Shown here one piece after another: positions 25,469 to 38,402 of a stretch of 64,000 nucleotides of DNA; within the stretch, counting starts at the first letter, position 1, and the number at the start of each line of letters is the position of its first letter. The translations under genes were made by a program, and so were the position numbers. The DNA is from Sipunculus nudus (Eukaryota > Annelida > Sipuncula > Golfingiida > Sipunculidae), in NCBI GenBank assembly GCA_026874595.1, contig CM049309.1:7400576-7464575 (forward strand), written 5' to 3'. The notes below the pieces were generated by a model. It saw only the letters and a list, made by a program, of their open reading frames with translations, was not told where the DNA came from and did no database searches.

Positions 25469-26320
25469 ATGCAGAAATGCTCTAGTGACATAGCTGTTCT
25501 AGTTCTACATAATAAAAGTCTGCAAGGCTGATTCCCTCATAAGTGAATATATCTGTTTGTCAAGAATATCATATCGTTTATCCTCGCCACTACAGGAGTT
25601 CCTTTACAGAATAAAGCACTGGATAATTCCTATCCATATATGTTAGTCAACCGCTGAGAAAGACTGCAAAAACACGAAAGCAGGCCAAGTATGACTGCGC
25701 TGGAAAAATGGCACCGCCGGCGCGTCATCCTGAATTGAGTGACTTATATTTAGTGCTCAGTGAAGGACCGACGACAAAAGGTGATGTCATTGGATTTTCT
25801 CTGAGTGGCGATGTTTGAAAATATGGATGTGTCTCGATCGATTGTTCCAGAGTGTCTCGAAAAACACTGAATATACCCCGGGAGATTTTTACGGAAGTCA
25901 TCCGTACCTTTTATCCTTTTGTTACAAGAAGCCGATTTAGTATCGACAGCTAGGCAGTTGTTCCATGCAGTTCTGTACCATGAATACGTCAATTGCGCAT
26001 CGCGACCGCAACATAGTTACAAAATGTGCGAGGAAACGTAGCTCATTTCAGCTGTCGATCAAACAGTACGGGAACGCCTCTGAACCGCTATGATTGGCTG
26101 TTCAGGCTCCAGTACCTTCGTGTCATAGACTGAAAGTGTAGCCACCGGGGACAGGCTCAGGGAAACTCGCATGCTGCTTACGTACAGCAGAGCTGCCGGC
26201 TTAATTTGTCCCTGCACTTAACAGGTTCTCTAATAGTAACCTGGATGTCAGTCGGTCTCTGATTAATACAATTTCAATGAAAACTCGGAGTCGGGCCAAC
26301 TTGTTTCTTTAAGGAAGACA

Positions 26321-26439
26321 TATAAATCTTAGTATCTCCGGCTGGTCGTGCAAGGTTATTGACATCCTGTTTCTATTTTATTCGTTGGTAAAAATAATAA
26401 ACTGATAACTTCTCGCAGTGACGCCTGGGAAAAAGCAGC
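26321..26439 (+). promoter_or_regulatory. Candidate HDC core promoter and 5' UTR
   Basis: A TATAAAT box sits at 26321-26327, 113-119 nt before the HDC start codon. Transcription would begin near 26350, leaving a 5' UTR of about 90 nt with no upstream ATG that I can see in that stretch. An inverted CCAAT box (TGATTGGCT) lies at 26091-26099, about 230 nt upstream of the TATA box. The arrangement fits a simple TATA promoter, but AT-rich DNA yields TATA matches easily and an extra noncoding first exon cannot be excluded. Confidence 0.35.
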
Positions 26440-26467
26440 ATGGATTTTGAAGAGTACAGAAAACGGG
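26440..26467 (+). CDS. HDC: Histidine decarboxylase, coding exon 1 (N-terminal 9 codons plus one base)
   Basis: The exon reads MDFEEYRKR plus the first base of a Gly codon, then a donor site GTAGGT at 26468. The ATG has a strong Kozak context, with A at -3 and G at +4. Phase 1 matches the acceptor at 50841, and joining the two gives an uninterrupted frame (RKR-G-KEMVDYIADYL). HDC converts L-histidine to histamine in the cytosol with pyridoxal phosphate as cofactor. In arthropods and molluscs it marks histaminergic neurons, including photoreceptors in insects. From memory of the family, an E-Y-R-x-R-G-K/R-E-M-V-D-Y-I opening is typical of HDC, while aromatic-amino-acid decarboxylase usually has S-E-F-R-R-R-G. 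The exon is only 28 nt, so gene finders may miss it. It would be spurious only if the true start lies on another upstream exon. Confidence 0.8.
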
Positions 26468-27657
26468 GTAGGTAGTATGTTTTTCTTTTAACGTGTTAAT
26501 AAGTTGCGTTTATTCTGTGCCTAGCAATTTACTGAAGAACTTACTACCAAATAAAGAAAATAGTGTCCACAAGGTCTAATAGAACGGATAGGGAGATATT
26601 GACATGTGTTTACTACATGCATATTAAAATAATGTTTGCAAGCCAACATGAGCTAGATCATGTAGTGTACACTTATACATAGATAAACTGTGTTTCGAAT
26701 ACATATTATCTTCAAACTTTATGCACATACGATGGCTTTGACACTTTAAATAGAACAACGCCCTCCAGGTGGCAGACGGCCGAGGGTCTGAAGTCTCAAC
26801 AATAGTTGTTCACCCATGTGAAAAAGTAAAACATGGGTCAGTATACTAAAAGGGACACTTAACGACAAGCCTTAAGTAATATTCTATTTTAATCCTTTAT
26901 ATATAACTTTCTTTGCCAATCTAATCTCCAGCCCTCTGGCAGGCAATGATTTTTTGTCGTTGATTATACCATGACTTCTTAACGTCACTACTCAAACTGA
27001 GTAAAGTTTTCTTTTTAATTTATGCTCACGCTTTGGGTGAGCGTTCGGCATTCGTCAGCTTAGAAAATGTTAGGAAACGATACGATTTCGAAATTTCCTA
27101 TTGCAACGTCGTATCGTAAAAACTTCAGATTTGTATCGTATTTTTCTTTTTACTGTACGTATTTGTTACAAATTGGGATTGGATAATAGATCAAATGCTG
27201 CTCAACTACATGGTTGCCTATGAAACAGTTGATTCTATAAATCGCATAAATATTGGCTTTACGCGCCACGAACAGGAAATAAAAAGATCGGTACGACAGG
27301 GAAAAGGATTTTCTCAGCAATAAGGTTATTCAATTTGGATAGAATACGATAGGAAGCCAGAAAGATACGAAAATTTTGAACTCAAAATTACGACACGATA
27401 CGAAGCCGAAATCGTAGGACCTAGCATCGTATTCCAACAATGCGTTGCAAAAGGAAGCCAAGAAGCCAGTATTTGCGCATCGTATCCTGCTTAGTGTTTA
27501 CTGAGCATCGTGTGTCGGATTAAAATGAAACTAGCGTGACATATAAATTTTAAGTGCAATAAAAAAAGACAAAACAGCTATTTATTTGAGGCCTCATCCA
27601 GGGCTGTATAGTCAGAATTTACAGAAAGGGACAGGAATACCTACGCCCATGCTTGCC

Positions 27658-27658
<1 letters not shown>

Positions 27659-27693
<35 letters not shown>
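27659..27693. repeat. (CA)n microsatellite
   Basis: About 17 CA units directly abutting the element that starts GCAGTGGCGGG. Confidence 0.95.
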
Positions 27694-27696
<3 letters not shown>

Positions 27697-27900
27697 GTGG
27701 CGGGTCCGGGATTTAGGTAAATGAGGGGTCCAACAAAGGAGGGAAGACTAATATCAAACATTGAAAAAAGTTCCAAGGGCAAGAAAAGGGGGTCCAGGCC
27801 ACAAAAATTGTTCTGAAACCCATAAAAAGGCTGCGGCGGCTGCAAAAAAAAAAGGGGGGGGGGTCCGGACCCCCTGGACCCTCCCCCTGGATCTGCTTTT
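27694..27900 (-). mobile_element. CAGTGGCGG-type MITE, copy A
   Basis: One end reads CAGTGGCGGGTCCGGGATTT and the other CCCTCCCCCTGGATCTGC. Reverse-complemented it matches 57547-57735 along its length (CAGATCCAGGGG, GGGTTTCAG, ACTTTTTTCA/ACCTTTTTTAGA and TTAGT blocks). The 128-codon minus-strand frame across it is proline-rich repeat translation, not a gene. Confidence 0.6.
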
Positions 27901-27930
27901 GCACACACAAAAACACCCACGCACACACAT

Positions 27931-29890
27931 ACACACATATAAATAAATATGTGTGTTCTTGAAAAGGTGTCAATAAGCACTTTCAGCCTAGCAACCATTT
28001 GTTGTGGATGCTTGGTTCATATTCTCTAGTTTCATAACAAATTCAGATATAATGTCCCTCACTTCAAATAAATAGTTTCAGATTAAAGTGTACAGTAATG
28101 AAAGTTGATGTAAACATGGTTGATATTTGCTTGTATTAAAAATTACTTTATTTCTTAGCAAATATTCAGTGTCTTGAAATTTTACCCTCAATATAAGATG
28201 CAATGTCGCATGGGGCGGGGGATGGGTCCTAGTCCCCTGCGGAACCCCCCTAGTTTCAGACTTTGTATTTTACATTGGTTGGTCAAGAATAAAATTGTAT
28301 AAAGTTGTTACATGTCCGATTTCAGTGATACTATTCTTCTACTTTTTCTTTTAGATTTCCTGTACTTTTTCCCTGCTCATTCATTTTCTTGTGCTGGATA
28401 GACTGCCTTTGTATATATGAACCTTATATTAACGCTTCGATAATTACCCTTTGCCCCAAAGGAAGGGTAAGGGTTTTGCATTTATGTTATATGTTTGCAT
28501 GTATATGTGTGCGTATGCGTGTGTCCAGGCCTACGGCAAAATTTACTTCTTTGTAGAAAATCTAGATTTCATGGGATAAAAATAAATATTAAATTGTAGT
28601 TTGCTCTTCATCCTCCAGATGGGAGAAGAGGGAGGGTCTGCGTTGTGTAACTGTCTTGTTCAGACAAAATGCCGATGTTAACCAATTCACAGTTGATTAA
28701 ATATGCTTAAGCAGGGGCATGAAACTGAACAAGTGTATAACCATATTTAGGTCCACAAGATGTGATACCTTTAATAGTTACTTTTGTTTGATGTTGTATC
28801 CATTAGGGTGTCCTTATCCTCTATTAAATTATATATTAGGGGTCTTAGTTAGCCATTCTCTGCCGGCAATTCAGTGCAAGTGGCAAGCAAACTGGTACAG
28901 CTTTTTGTGTCGTTTATTTACAACAAAAGTTATTGTTTTCGGATTTTTATTTTTCAAGATTTGTAAACATTTGACCAGGACACGCAAGCGGTTTTTTATC
29001 TCTTCAGGAAATAATGTATCGTTTGGCTTGACCATGTCATAATAGAAACTTAATAGTGAAAAAAAATGACCTCCAGTCCTATGGTTTGACCTCATCCTCA
29101 ATCAAAGATACACCCCCTACAGGTCACGGCCGTAATATTTAAATCATATCAATCCGTTCTGTGTCAAACAGCTGTATACTATTTGTCAAATATTGATTTT
29201 ACAGGGGCAGTACCCGGAATTGTTATAATTATTCTCTAAAGTAAGAATGGCGTTGAACAATATTCAGGGGGAAAATCCCAAAAATCAATCGGTCATTTGA
29301 TCAATATTGGAAAAAGTAAACATGTAACATGGCTATCAGAGTCGCACCTCTAACATGCATTGCATGAATACTCGGTACATCATATCTGTCGGATCATTAT
29401 GAAGTGACTAATAAGTTGTGAAAAATATAAACTATGGATTCCTTAATTTTTAATTGCCATGTTAGGTTGTTACTTTTATATGAAATTTCTAGTAAAATTA
29501 TTATTAAAAATTTTTGATTTTAAAGAAAATTATCTATTGAAAATAAAATTTAGGCAGTCAGAGACCACATATGTCCCTCCACCAGCATCCTGATAAAAAT
29601 TTGGTGTGTGCTTTGGATATACACAAATGCAAGGCCAGGGAAGCAATCTCCCGATTCTCAATTAAAGTAGATGGTTCTATCACAGGTTAGCTCTGCAAGC
29701 CAGAACAAGGACGACAAGTTATACCGTTAATGCCCATTTTCACAAGGGTATAGAACTCTTTTTAAAAATTAAACATGTATTGGTTCCCTAGATTATTATC
29801 AAAATATACTCGATATGGATGTTACTATGTAAATAACAGACAAAGCAACCGACCAAAAGAAAACATAATATCTCCTAGCACAGATAACAA
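27931..29890. other. Non-coding, nothing recognised
   Basis: A frame of 107 codons at 28719-29042 has no recognisable domain or splice context. A GGGGCGGGGG stretch near 28212 may be a MITE scrap. Confidence 0.45.
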
Positions 29891-30285
29891 ACTAGGAATA
29901 TGCATTTTGAGGAATGCAGGCCTCCTCCATGTGGGCGGTCCTTATGTTGAGTACTCAACAACCAGTATTTGCACTCGTTATTATCCCACATTCCCAGCTT
30001 CGTTAGTGCACATGTGCCCCAGCAAGTCTTTGCGTTCGCTTATTCGGCCCAACATGACTGCACATTTGTGAATATTCCCAGAAGTCGTTCTTGGATCATG
30101 AGCTGGACACGCACCAAAATCTAAACAATTCTTTTTTGCCATGTTCCCGAGGTGTTCTGAAAATTTCATGCGATTTCGTTCATGAATGCGTGAGTTATAT
30201 TGCCAACAAACACACAAACAACCACAAATATACACATACACATGAACGGAAATGAACGCATATGCTTATGGTAGAGGCAATAAAC
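29891..30285 (+). mobile_element. AGGCCTCCGCC-ended nonautonomous element, copy 3
   Basis: It begins GGAATATGCATTTTGAGGAA then AGGCCTCCTCCATGTGGGC and ends GGTAGAGGCAATAAAC, preceded by AACAAACACACAAACAACC. Layout and internal words (ATTCCCAG, CACCAAAATCTAA, CAATTCTT) follow copy 2. Confidence 0.78.
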
Positions 30286-30955
30286 TTTTAATATCATAGT
30301 AACTTCATGTGGTGTGATATTTATGTTTCGATTTCTATACTGCTCTGTTCCACACCGGTAGCTTTGAATTGTGACATGCATTCAAATCTAGAACGCAAAT
30401 TACCAATAAATATCATAATTAGCCGCATAAAGATCGATATCATTTTAAAACAGAAACATAACAATATGTATATGTCGGAAACTATCTTTCAATCATCCGT
30501 CACAGTATAAAAAAATTCAACACCTTGTATTTAATATCAACAATATCGGTGTCAACCATCTGAAATGGTTTGATAAAAAATATTCTTTGTCTTGACAGTC
30601 TCGTTGCGTGACAGTCAGGTTACCATCAATGAAACATGTACTATGTTATGGAAAAAGACTCCGTAATCCTATTTCAGTACATCTTGAATATGTGAACTCT
30701 AATGATGACCGATTGTGCGATTAAACAGCGAGAGGTCGAGTCATGTTTTATTGTCAATTGATACAATGTACACATGCCATGAATGGGCACAACACTTACA
30801 TCAGTACATACTGATGCTAAAAATGTGTGCACATATAGGACGTGAATAATTAGATGATAATTTTATACACTAATACTATGGAGCTTTTTTTTCTCCCTAT
30901 ATGCACGTGCGGTAATGGTCCTTCGTAATGGAAAGCGTTGACACACACGCACACA

Positions 30956-30958
<3 letters not shown>

Positions 30959-31005
<47 letters not shown>
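30959..31005. repeat. (TA)n microsatellite
   Basis: About 23 TA units after a CACACGCACACAAACA tract. Confidence 0.96.
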
Positions 31006-31006
<1 letters not shown>

Positions 31007-31308
31007 GAAGCTACAATCTTTGTAAACGCTGAGACATACAACGCTTTAAACGCTGACAATGTCCATATTCAATACAGCATATCAGTTCAATTTCAAATTA
31101 TTAAATTATCTCGGCCATTTTGTGGCTCTCCTTGAAATTTCCAATTTACTGAAGAAAATTGAGATCGCTCTGAGATCCCTAAGATCATTCCTTGTATAGG
31201 GACCATACATGCGTCAGTATGCTGGTCGAAGGGGTATTCAGGAGTTCATCAACAAGTGGGCGTTGATACTGCCGCTCTGCTGGCTTGTTTTGGTTTCTTT
31301 ATTGCCCC

Positions 31309-31351
31309 GGTGCGGGTGGGGGTAGTTTTTGGAGTGGGGGGGGGGGGGGGG
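31309..31351 (+). repeat. G-rich tract, potential G-quadruplex
   Basis: GGGTGGGGG and a run of 16 G (31336-31351) lie close together. Confidence 0.6.
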
Positions 31352-31456
31352 ACTGCGCTGGATCATGCACTGAAAACATAGAATGGTCAAATCGACAACT
31401 TTAGGGTTGTCTAATGAGTGAACCGAAAATAATAACCCAGGTTGTCAAAATATCAA

Positions 31457-31482
31457 TTTGACAACCCTGTGCGGTTGTCAAA
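31457..31482. repeat. Perfect 10-bp inverted repeat
   Basis: TTTGACAACC and GGTTGTCAAA enclose a 6-nt loop. Further GGTTGTC words occur at 31404, 31440 and 31485, so this is probably the edge of a small element. Confidence 0.65.
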
Positions 31483-31532
31483 AGGGTTGTCAAATGTTTG
31501 CTGTCAGGTGCATCCGTAATTCATTCTCTTCT

Positions 31533-31534
<2 letters not shown>

Positions 31535-31595
<61 letters not shown>
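31535..31595. repeat. (TA)n microsatellite
   Basis: About 30 TA units. Confidence 0.97.
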
Positions 31596-31598
<3 letters not shown>

Positions 31599-33907
31599 AC
31601 AGATTTGCAAGTAGAATATTTATTTATAAAAAAAAACAAGTGGTCGTGTAAATTGTGACGCGTGTGTTTGTCTACAACATTTTACGACTGATAATTCCTT
31701 ACACTGAGGACAGGGTTCTGTCCTAGGGTGTTTAGTGTTCACATAAAGAGTGAATGTGTGGCCTTGTTGTATCGGCATCCACCCCGGTTTTGACAAGAAG
31801 ATGACCACTCCATAATACAAAAAAAAAATAAAATGTAAAATCCATGTTGTGTGTGCAGGATTTTGTGTACATTGAATCACAGCATATATGGCTGAATAGG
31901 TCATCCTGATTACTTTTAATTTAGATGCTATTAAAATTTGTACTTAATGAAATATTTATATTGGAGAGTTAGTTCCTCAGATTAAGGAGTCACCTTCTAC
32001 TCATCTCACCAAACGTGTGCCTTTAGTATTACAAACTTAAAACGAGCATGAAACAGTGCAGTGTGAAAAGTTATTAGAAAATATATATTATATTTAAAAA
32101 TTTGATTCATTGCAACAGAGTCTCTTATACCATATGATTTATTTGCAACCAATCCCTTCACATTGCTCAACAGGGCTTGAGGTACATCTGTGTACTAGTT
32201 GTCTGGGTGTAGGGCAGCTGCAGGAGTAAAAGGATTTACTAACAACTTGTATGTTCACACCCACACACACACACGTCTCTCGGATACTTTGGCGATGGGT
32301 TTTTTTGTGTGGCATATATGCAAAATTGCTCATCTCTATCAACTTGCTGAGGAAGGCGGCTCTTCCCGGCTCCGGCCCGGTCGAAATAAAAATCAAGTTT
32401 TATTTTCTAAATAACTGCCCCTTCGCGAATATCGCGAATTTAAAACCCTCTTTTATAAACAAGAAGCCAACCACAATATTAATATAGAGGCAGCAAATAC
32501 AGTTTTAATGTTGTGGGGACATCCAATTCCATGATTAAACCACGTTAAGTATATAAATATTATTGATTTCCTATTCCATTTACTGAGTTGAAACTGGGTC
32601 GGTGCCACAGCGCGCGTCACATGTATATGTAATTATCCTAAAACATTAAATTATACGGGTTTAGAACTAAATATGGCTGAACGCTTTGCGGGACATTGCA
32701 AGTACAATCGGTTTCTTGAAAATCATGATGACCATTTATATTAATGCTGGTATATTTTTTTTTTTACTTCCTATTTTTTTTTTGGCGAAATTTATGTCGA
32801 AATCTCGAAATAAATATTTTTTTCTGTGTCCTAAATCAGCCACCGTACAATGGTGCCCAAATTTGTATAAACTTTATAAACTTACGCATCCTGGGCAGTA
32901 ATATATGGTAACCTGTGCAAGAAGTGCGGTGTAGTTGACCGTGCGCTATGCGCTTAAGGTTGATTTTTTATGTTATTCATTATACATATAAAAAGATGTA
33001 TCTTATCGGCTTTATTTTACCAAATGCCACAAAAAGATAATACAAAATTTTTTTAATGCTGATACTGTTAATTTTGTATACTTATATCTATATCACATAT
33101 GTAAAAGTTTGAACAGAATGTACTTGAAATAAAAACCAGAAATAAAATGGCGGAGTTATGTATAAGCCCGTCATGGACAAAGAATATATGTTTACAAACC
33201 AGCACTTTGAGTGATTTTTTTATTGAGCTATGATACTTGGCTGTTGAGTGAAGTCCTCTGAAATCGATGCGCAGAAAACTGTTTCCTGGTATTGCGTTAT
33301 ACCTCATCGCCTCTATAGCTTTAATAGCCCTTAAAAATCGACCATTTGCACTAGATATAGAATTACACTGGTGTTAATCTATTAGAAAACGTCACTGAGT
33401 AGCATTTGATAAAAACTCTTCTGGCAGCTGTCAAACTGTCCCTTTGGAGGTCCTTTATGTGGCATTAAGCAAGCGAGATCAACATATAAAAACAAAAAGG
33501 CGTTCTCTTTTATTTAAAAAAGGAATATAGGGAAAAATATACGCTTGAGCTATTGAATCTTACTTAAGAGCATAAATCAAATGATGCACATGCGCACTAT
33601 GGTACTTTTCCTTTGGTTGTGTCCATTGAAAATTTACAATTTTTTTCTTAGTAAAAAACCCCTTAATAAATAATTTGGAGATTGATTAATTCAGTATCTG
33701 GGGAAAGAGTATTTTACTAAATCAAAGGCCTACTGATGACAATCAAGCTCACTGGTAACGTGTAAAAAAAACAATATAAAAGCTGCTTATTGGACTTTGG
33801 TGTAATAAAAGTGTTTTAAGACATGGGATTGGCAGTTCATACCACACTGCGCAAAATCAGACTCACGAGAGGACGACTGCTGATTCGAGTTTTTGGGCAT
33901 CAAGGGC
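31596..33907. other. Non-coding, nothing recognised
   Basis: AT-rich intronic sequence; open frames are short and lack similarity. Confidence 0.45.
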
Positions 33908-34118
33908 TGCCACCCACAATGCACTGGGGCTTCTACATACACAGACGGCGTAGTGAAGAAGGTAATGAGGTCCGTTCAAATATATCGAATAAGAAGTTTT
34001 TTGAGGCAAATTATATAAACATGTTTTTTTTGTAGAAAGGACTTAAGGGAATAAATAATATTTTGTAAGCATGCGCATGTGAAATGTAAACTGAAGGTAT
34101 TTCCTTGAAAAGTAACAT
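33908..34118 (+). repeat. Dispersed repeat R1, direct copy
   Basis: Aligns with the reverse complement of 10697-10905 (see that entry). It starts ACCCACAATGCACTGGGGCT and ends ATTTCCTTGAAAAG. Confidence 0.7.
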
Positions 34119-36670
34119 ATTCGTATTTCAAATTTTGACAGTTTAGAAAAGTAGTCCTACCCATCCCACAAACCCTAACAGTAACTAAAGAGGTTTGTTT
34201 TCTTAGATACAGCCTCTGGCTTATAGGTGCAATGATAGACATGCACAGAGTAAACCGACCACTGAGAGTTGGTTATAAAGAGCGAAAGCGAATCTCAACA
34301 TGCGTCATATTTTGGCCTTTTTAACGGCTTTTGTCTTGTTAAGACTTAGACAGTTATTAACAGCTACAAGTACTTTAGAGAAGGCGGGATGTACGCTTAC
34401 AGCAAGATGGAGAGGACTGTAAAGAGGCGCCTGAAGAAGAGGCGTTTAATCTTACAATGCAGGACGGCACTTTTCGCATCCGCTTTTAAAGAGTTCACCG
34501 CAAGTAACTGAAACCGTCAATCTTCGGACACACGATTCAATTCCCCTCTTCCCCATATTAAATAGGGGAAAATATAAACTTTCTCTATGAAACATTTTTA
34601 TTGGAATAATCTGATATCTCGCTTGGTGTTTTAGCTGGATAAAGATAAATAGCAGACGGTAGAATGTTTTACTGTCAGGCGGACTGGACTTGTATGTTAA
34701 CAAGATGGTGCCTGTCGAGCACTTGGTTCATTGGTCGCTTTACTCGGCGTATGTCTATGGGTAGAAGCATGCCACCTGCAAACGAAACAAGAAAAGTCTA
34801 GCAGCTTGTAAATATATAAAAAAAAATGTTCTTCTCATGTGTTTTCCTCATATTAGCCCAGTGGACTTTATTTTGCATTATTGCCATATAACAATGAAAA
34901 ATTTCAATAGAATGATTTCCAAATCTCAACGCACATTCATATTGTCAAGAGAGAGATCTTGATGAAGTGTAAACCCTTTTTGGAAGAAAAAATAATAATA
35001 AAACAATTAATTACCGTGGAAAGCAAACAGAGGTTGTATACATATCACCAAAAGATAACTAACCAAGCTTCCAAGAAACCAGCCAAGACACGAAACATAA
35101 TACTTTCTAAAGGAGGTACAAATATATTACGTATAACATATATTTATTTGTGTGTTTCCTTTTTGAAGCCTAAGTCACTTCCGGTAAATTACACTCTCCA
35201 TCCTGAACAGGGGATTTTTTTATCATATAATATTTAAGGTATTTGGTTTTAATGGGAATCAGAAAGAAAGGCTGTTGGTCATAGATCTGAATTTGATGCC
35301 CCTTGTAAATATAAAGATAACACCGAGTCCATCTGGCTCGGTATTTATATGGACCGGACTGTGCTTTCTCGGCATTAAGTATTCCAGCGTGGAGGTTTGC
35401 CGCGGATATTCTCTTGTGATTGGCAGCAGTGACTTATAGAACGTCTTACATCACAGTTCTTATATGAAGACAAATGGGAAAAAAATGACGAACTGGCTGC
35501 CTTTAGCGACGGATTGTTATTAAATAAAACAGAGCTTAACGGGACTGGTCCTTGTATCAGGAGTCAAAACACGCTCACGCTTTAATTTAGTTTACGTGCA
35601 CGAAATGAACATCAAGCTCCACTCCCCCGCTCCCACGCATAGTTTTACCATTAGTTTTAAACCTAGTGTTCAAAATGCACAATACTTAATATTGCTAATT
35701 TTCAAATAATATATGGTAAATATATAAAATAATATCAAATAATATATGGTGTTTGTGAATTACCTTTATAATAAATCAATCCCAAAATTTGGAATTTGAA
35801 TAAGGATTATCTACACTTCACATTTCGAATGCATTTGAATATAATAATTGTAAATAAATAGAGATTTTTTATATATAATTACGCTTGGCGTTACATTAAG
35901 ACGGGTATGATGGCAGTATGTAGTGAATTTGTTGGAAAATATTCCCGTTCCCAAGATTTGAAATACAAAGTGTATACTGTATTATAATATGTAAATGGTA
36001 AAAGTTATAAAATATAGACAATAGATGTTCATGTCTGAGTTAATATTTCGGGTTTAACATTATATCTTGCCGTGTTTAAACCTGAATGACGACCCTGTAT
36101 TGTACACTGAGATCCCGAATAGTGCAAGGATCAAGGGGCATAGCATGCGGATCACGCCTGACTGATTTCATGGCGATGATTTGATGGTTTTCCAAGGTTT
36201 TCCCCGAGGGGTACGGCTGCGTTACTGTCACGATCTCCGGCCCAGAATGCTCAGCGCTAGACCTCGAGCCTCAGACTCTCTGATCTACCATTCGTCGCTG
36301 GTCTGATGCAGGTGTCTGCGATGTCGCGGTCCGGCCTGCTGCCCACCATCTCACACCTGTGGTTTACATTGCAAGGCGCCGTTAAATGACAGATGGGTAG
36401 GGGACTACACATGAGATGTTTATGAACCATATCTCTGTTTTAATTTTTAAGTAGTTCTCCGTTTTGTTTAAACATCTTAAGTGAGGGTTTGACGGGACCT
36501 AAAAACACATTTTTTACGCAGTGCCAGTTTCATCTGACTTTACAAAATATGATCTATTTGCAGTGCACTCGCACAGGGCACTTTTTCACGTTGACTTTAT
36601 GCATTTTCATGTGGGAAACGGTTACTTGTGGTACATAGTTACTTATTGGACAGCATCACAACGGTAGGGG
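34119..36670. other. Non-coding; small hairpin at 35322-35342
   Basis: ACCGAG and CTCGGT pair around a 9-nt loop at 35322-35342. The segment about 35270-35560 is somewhat less AT-rich than its flanks. No gene was recognised. Confidence 0.4.
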
Positions 36671-37113
36671 CATGTAGGACAACGTGACATGCGGGATAAC
36701 GTGACATGCGGGATAACGTGACATGAGGGATAACGTGACATGCGGGATAACGTGACATGCGGGATAACGTGACATGCGGGATAACGTGACATGCGGGATA
36801 ACGTGGCATGTAGGACAACGTGACATGCGGGATAACGTGGCATGCGGGATAACGTGACATGCGGGATAACGTGGCATGTAGGACAACGTGACATGCGGGA
36901 TAACGTGGCATGCGGGATAACGTGACATGCGGGATAACGTGACATGCGGGATAACGTGACATGCGGGATAACGTGGCATGCGGGATAACGTGGCATGCGG
37001 GATAACGTGGCATGCGGGATAACGTGGCATGTAGGACAACGTGACATGCGAGATAACGTGGCATGCGGGATAACGTGACATGCGGGATAACGTGACATGC
37101 GGGATAACGTGGC
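36671..37113. repeat. 17-bp minisatellite, about 26 copies
   Basis: The unit is GGGATAACGTGACATGC, with variants GTGGCATGC, CATGTAGGAC and ACATGAG. Because 17 is not a multiple of 3 and the unit has no stop on the minus strand in any phase, all three minus frames are open for 140 or more codons. The predicted peptides are cyclic CHVIPHVTLSRM-type repeats and have no gene support. Confidence 0.97.
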
Positions 37114-37920
37114 AGGTATAACGCTTGCCGACGAAACAGGTTCATACAGGGTTGGAGCAAGGTTTCAAAATGCTGGTTATGAAATAAAAACTATTTCCTA
37201 ACAGATATAAGTGTCCTGACAGTTCCTTTTTTTTTTAATTTATAAACGAAATCAGCCAGTTGTCGCCAAAGACCTTAAGGTTAAAATGTCACAGCACATA
37301 AAATAGCATTTTTATTATATGCGATCAGTAGAACATAGAAAGAGCAAATATTGCAAATGATCCTCTCGACAAATTAGGTACTTGGTCAATAACACCACCG
37401 TCTCAATCGACCAAGCCAAGGATGTGTTAAGGTTCGATTGTATTGTGTGAGGAAAACGATCATTTCATAACTGGAATAAAATAACAAGCTGACACTTCTG
37501 TTGGGTATATGAAGTGTACAAAGATGCGATACCCACTGTCCTCGCCAAAGACTGGTCCGAAATTAGGAAAAATCTGAAATAGGAGAATGAGCATTCAGCT
37601 TAACGAAGATAGATGGCTTAAGCTTTGCCCCGATCTGAAGTATCTGTCAGTGCTGGCGGCTAATAATAATCACGTAAAGGGTTGTACAAATCTCACAAGA
37701 CACATCAGTGCGAAAACGTCAGTGTCTGGGTGTGACTTCACAGACGCAATGATTGAAGATCAAGAGTATAAGGGGGGAGTATCACAAAAGTTAAATATCA
37801 TACACACATTTGAAGTCAATGCGGGTGAAAACAAGCTTGTAGCACTTCTCTGTCCGCCTGTCTGTCTGTCTGCCGTGCTGTCAGACTGACTGCTTGTCTC
37901 TGTTTGAAAGACTCATTACC
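37114..37920. other. Non-coding, nothing recognised
   Basis: A 100-codon + frame at 37587-37889 runs into CTGTCTGTCTG repeats and resembles no family I know. Confidence 0.4.
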
Positions 37921-38402
37921 TATATACAACTCTCATACCAGTCGGCTTAATACATAACTCTCATACTAGTAGACTTAATACATAACTCTCATTCCAGTAG
38001 ACTCAATACATAACTCTCATACTAGTAGACTTAATACTCTCATACTGGTAGACTTAATACATAACTCTCATACTAGTAGACTTTATACATAACTCTCATT
38101 CTAATAGGCTTTATATATCACTAAAATACTGGAAGACTTAATACATAGCTTTCATACTAGTAGACTTTATACCTAACCCTCATACTAGTAGACTTTATAC
38201 CTAACCCTCATACTAGTAGACTTTATACCTAACTCTCATACTAGTAGACGTTATACACAACTCTCCTACTCGTAGACTTAATACGTAACTCTTATTCCAG
38301 TAGACTTATACATAGATCTTCTACTCGTAGACTTAATACATAACTCTCATATTAGTAGACTTTATACACAACTCATCTGCTAATAAACTTAATACATAAC
38401 TC
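37921..38402. repeat. 28-bp minisatellite, about 17 copies
   Basis: The unit approximates TACATAACTCTCATACTAGT plus AGACTTAA. Copies are imperfect with occasional deletions (for example near 38033). It is contiguous tandem DNA without spacers. Confidence 0.95.

Noticed and set aside
27612-27998. 128-codon minus-strand frame
   Set aside because: It spans a (CA)n tract, a MITE and a second CA-rich tract; the product is low-complexity and Pro/Cys/Val-rich with no domain.
36639-37160. Three overlapping minus-strand frames of 141-173 codons
   Set aside because: All arise from translating the 17-bp minisatellite, whose unit lacks stops on that strand; the peptides are cyclic permutations of one short repeat.
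37587-37889. 100-codon + strand frame
   Set aside because: It ends in a CTGTCTGTCTG repeat, shows no known motif, and lies inside HDC intron 1 without exon-type boundaries.
37921-38402. CRISPR-like array of short repeats
   Set aside because: The 28-bp units are directly contiguous with no unique spacers, and the genome is eukaryotic.
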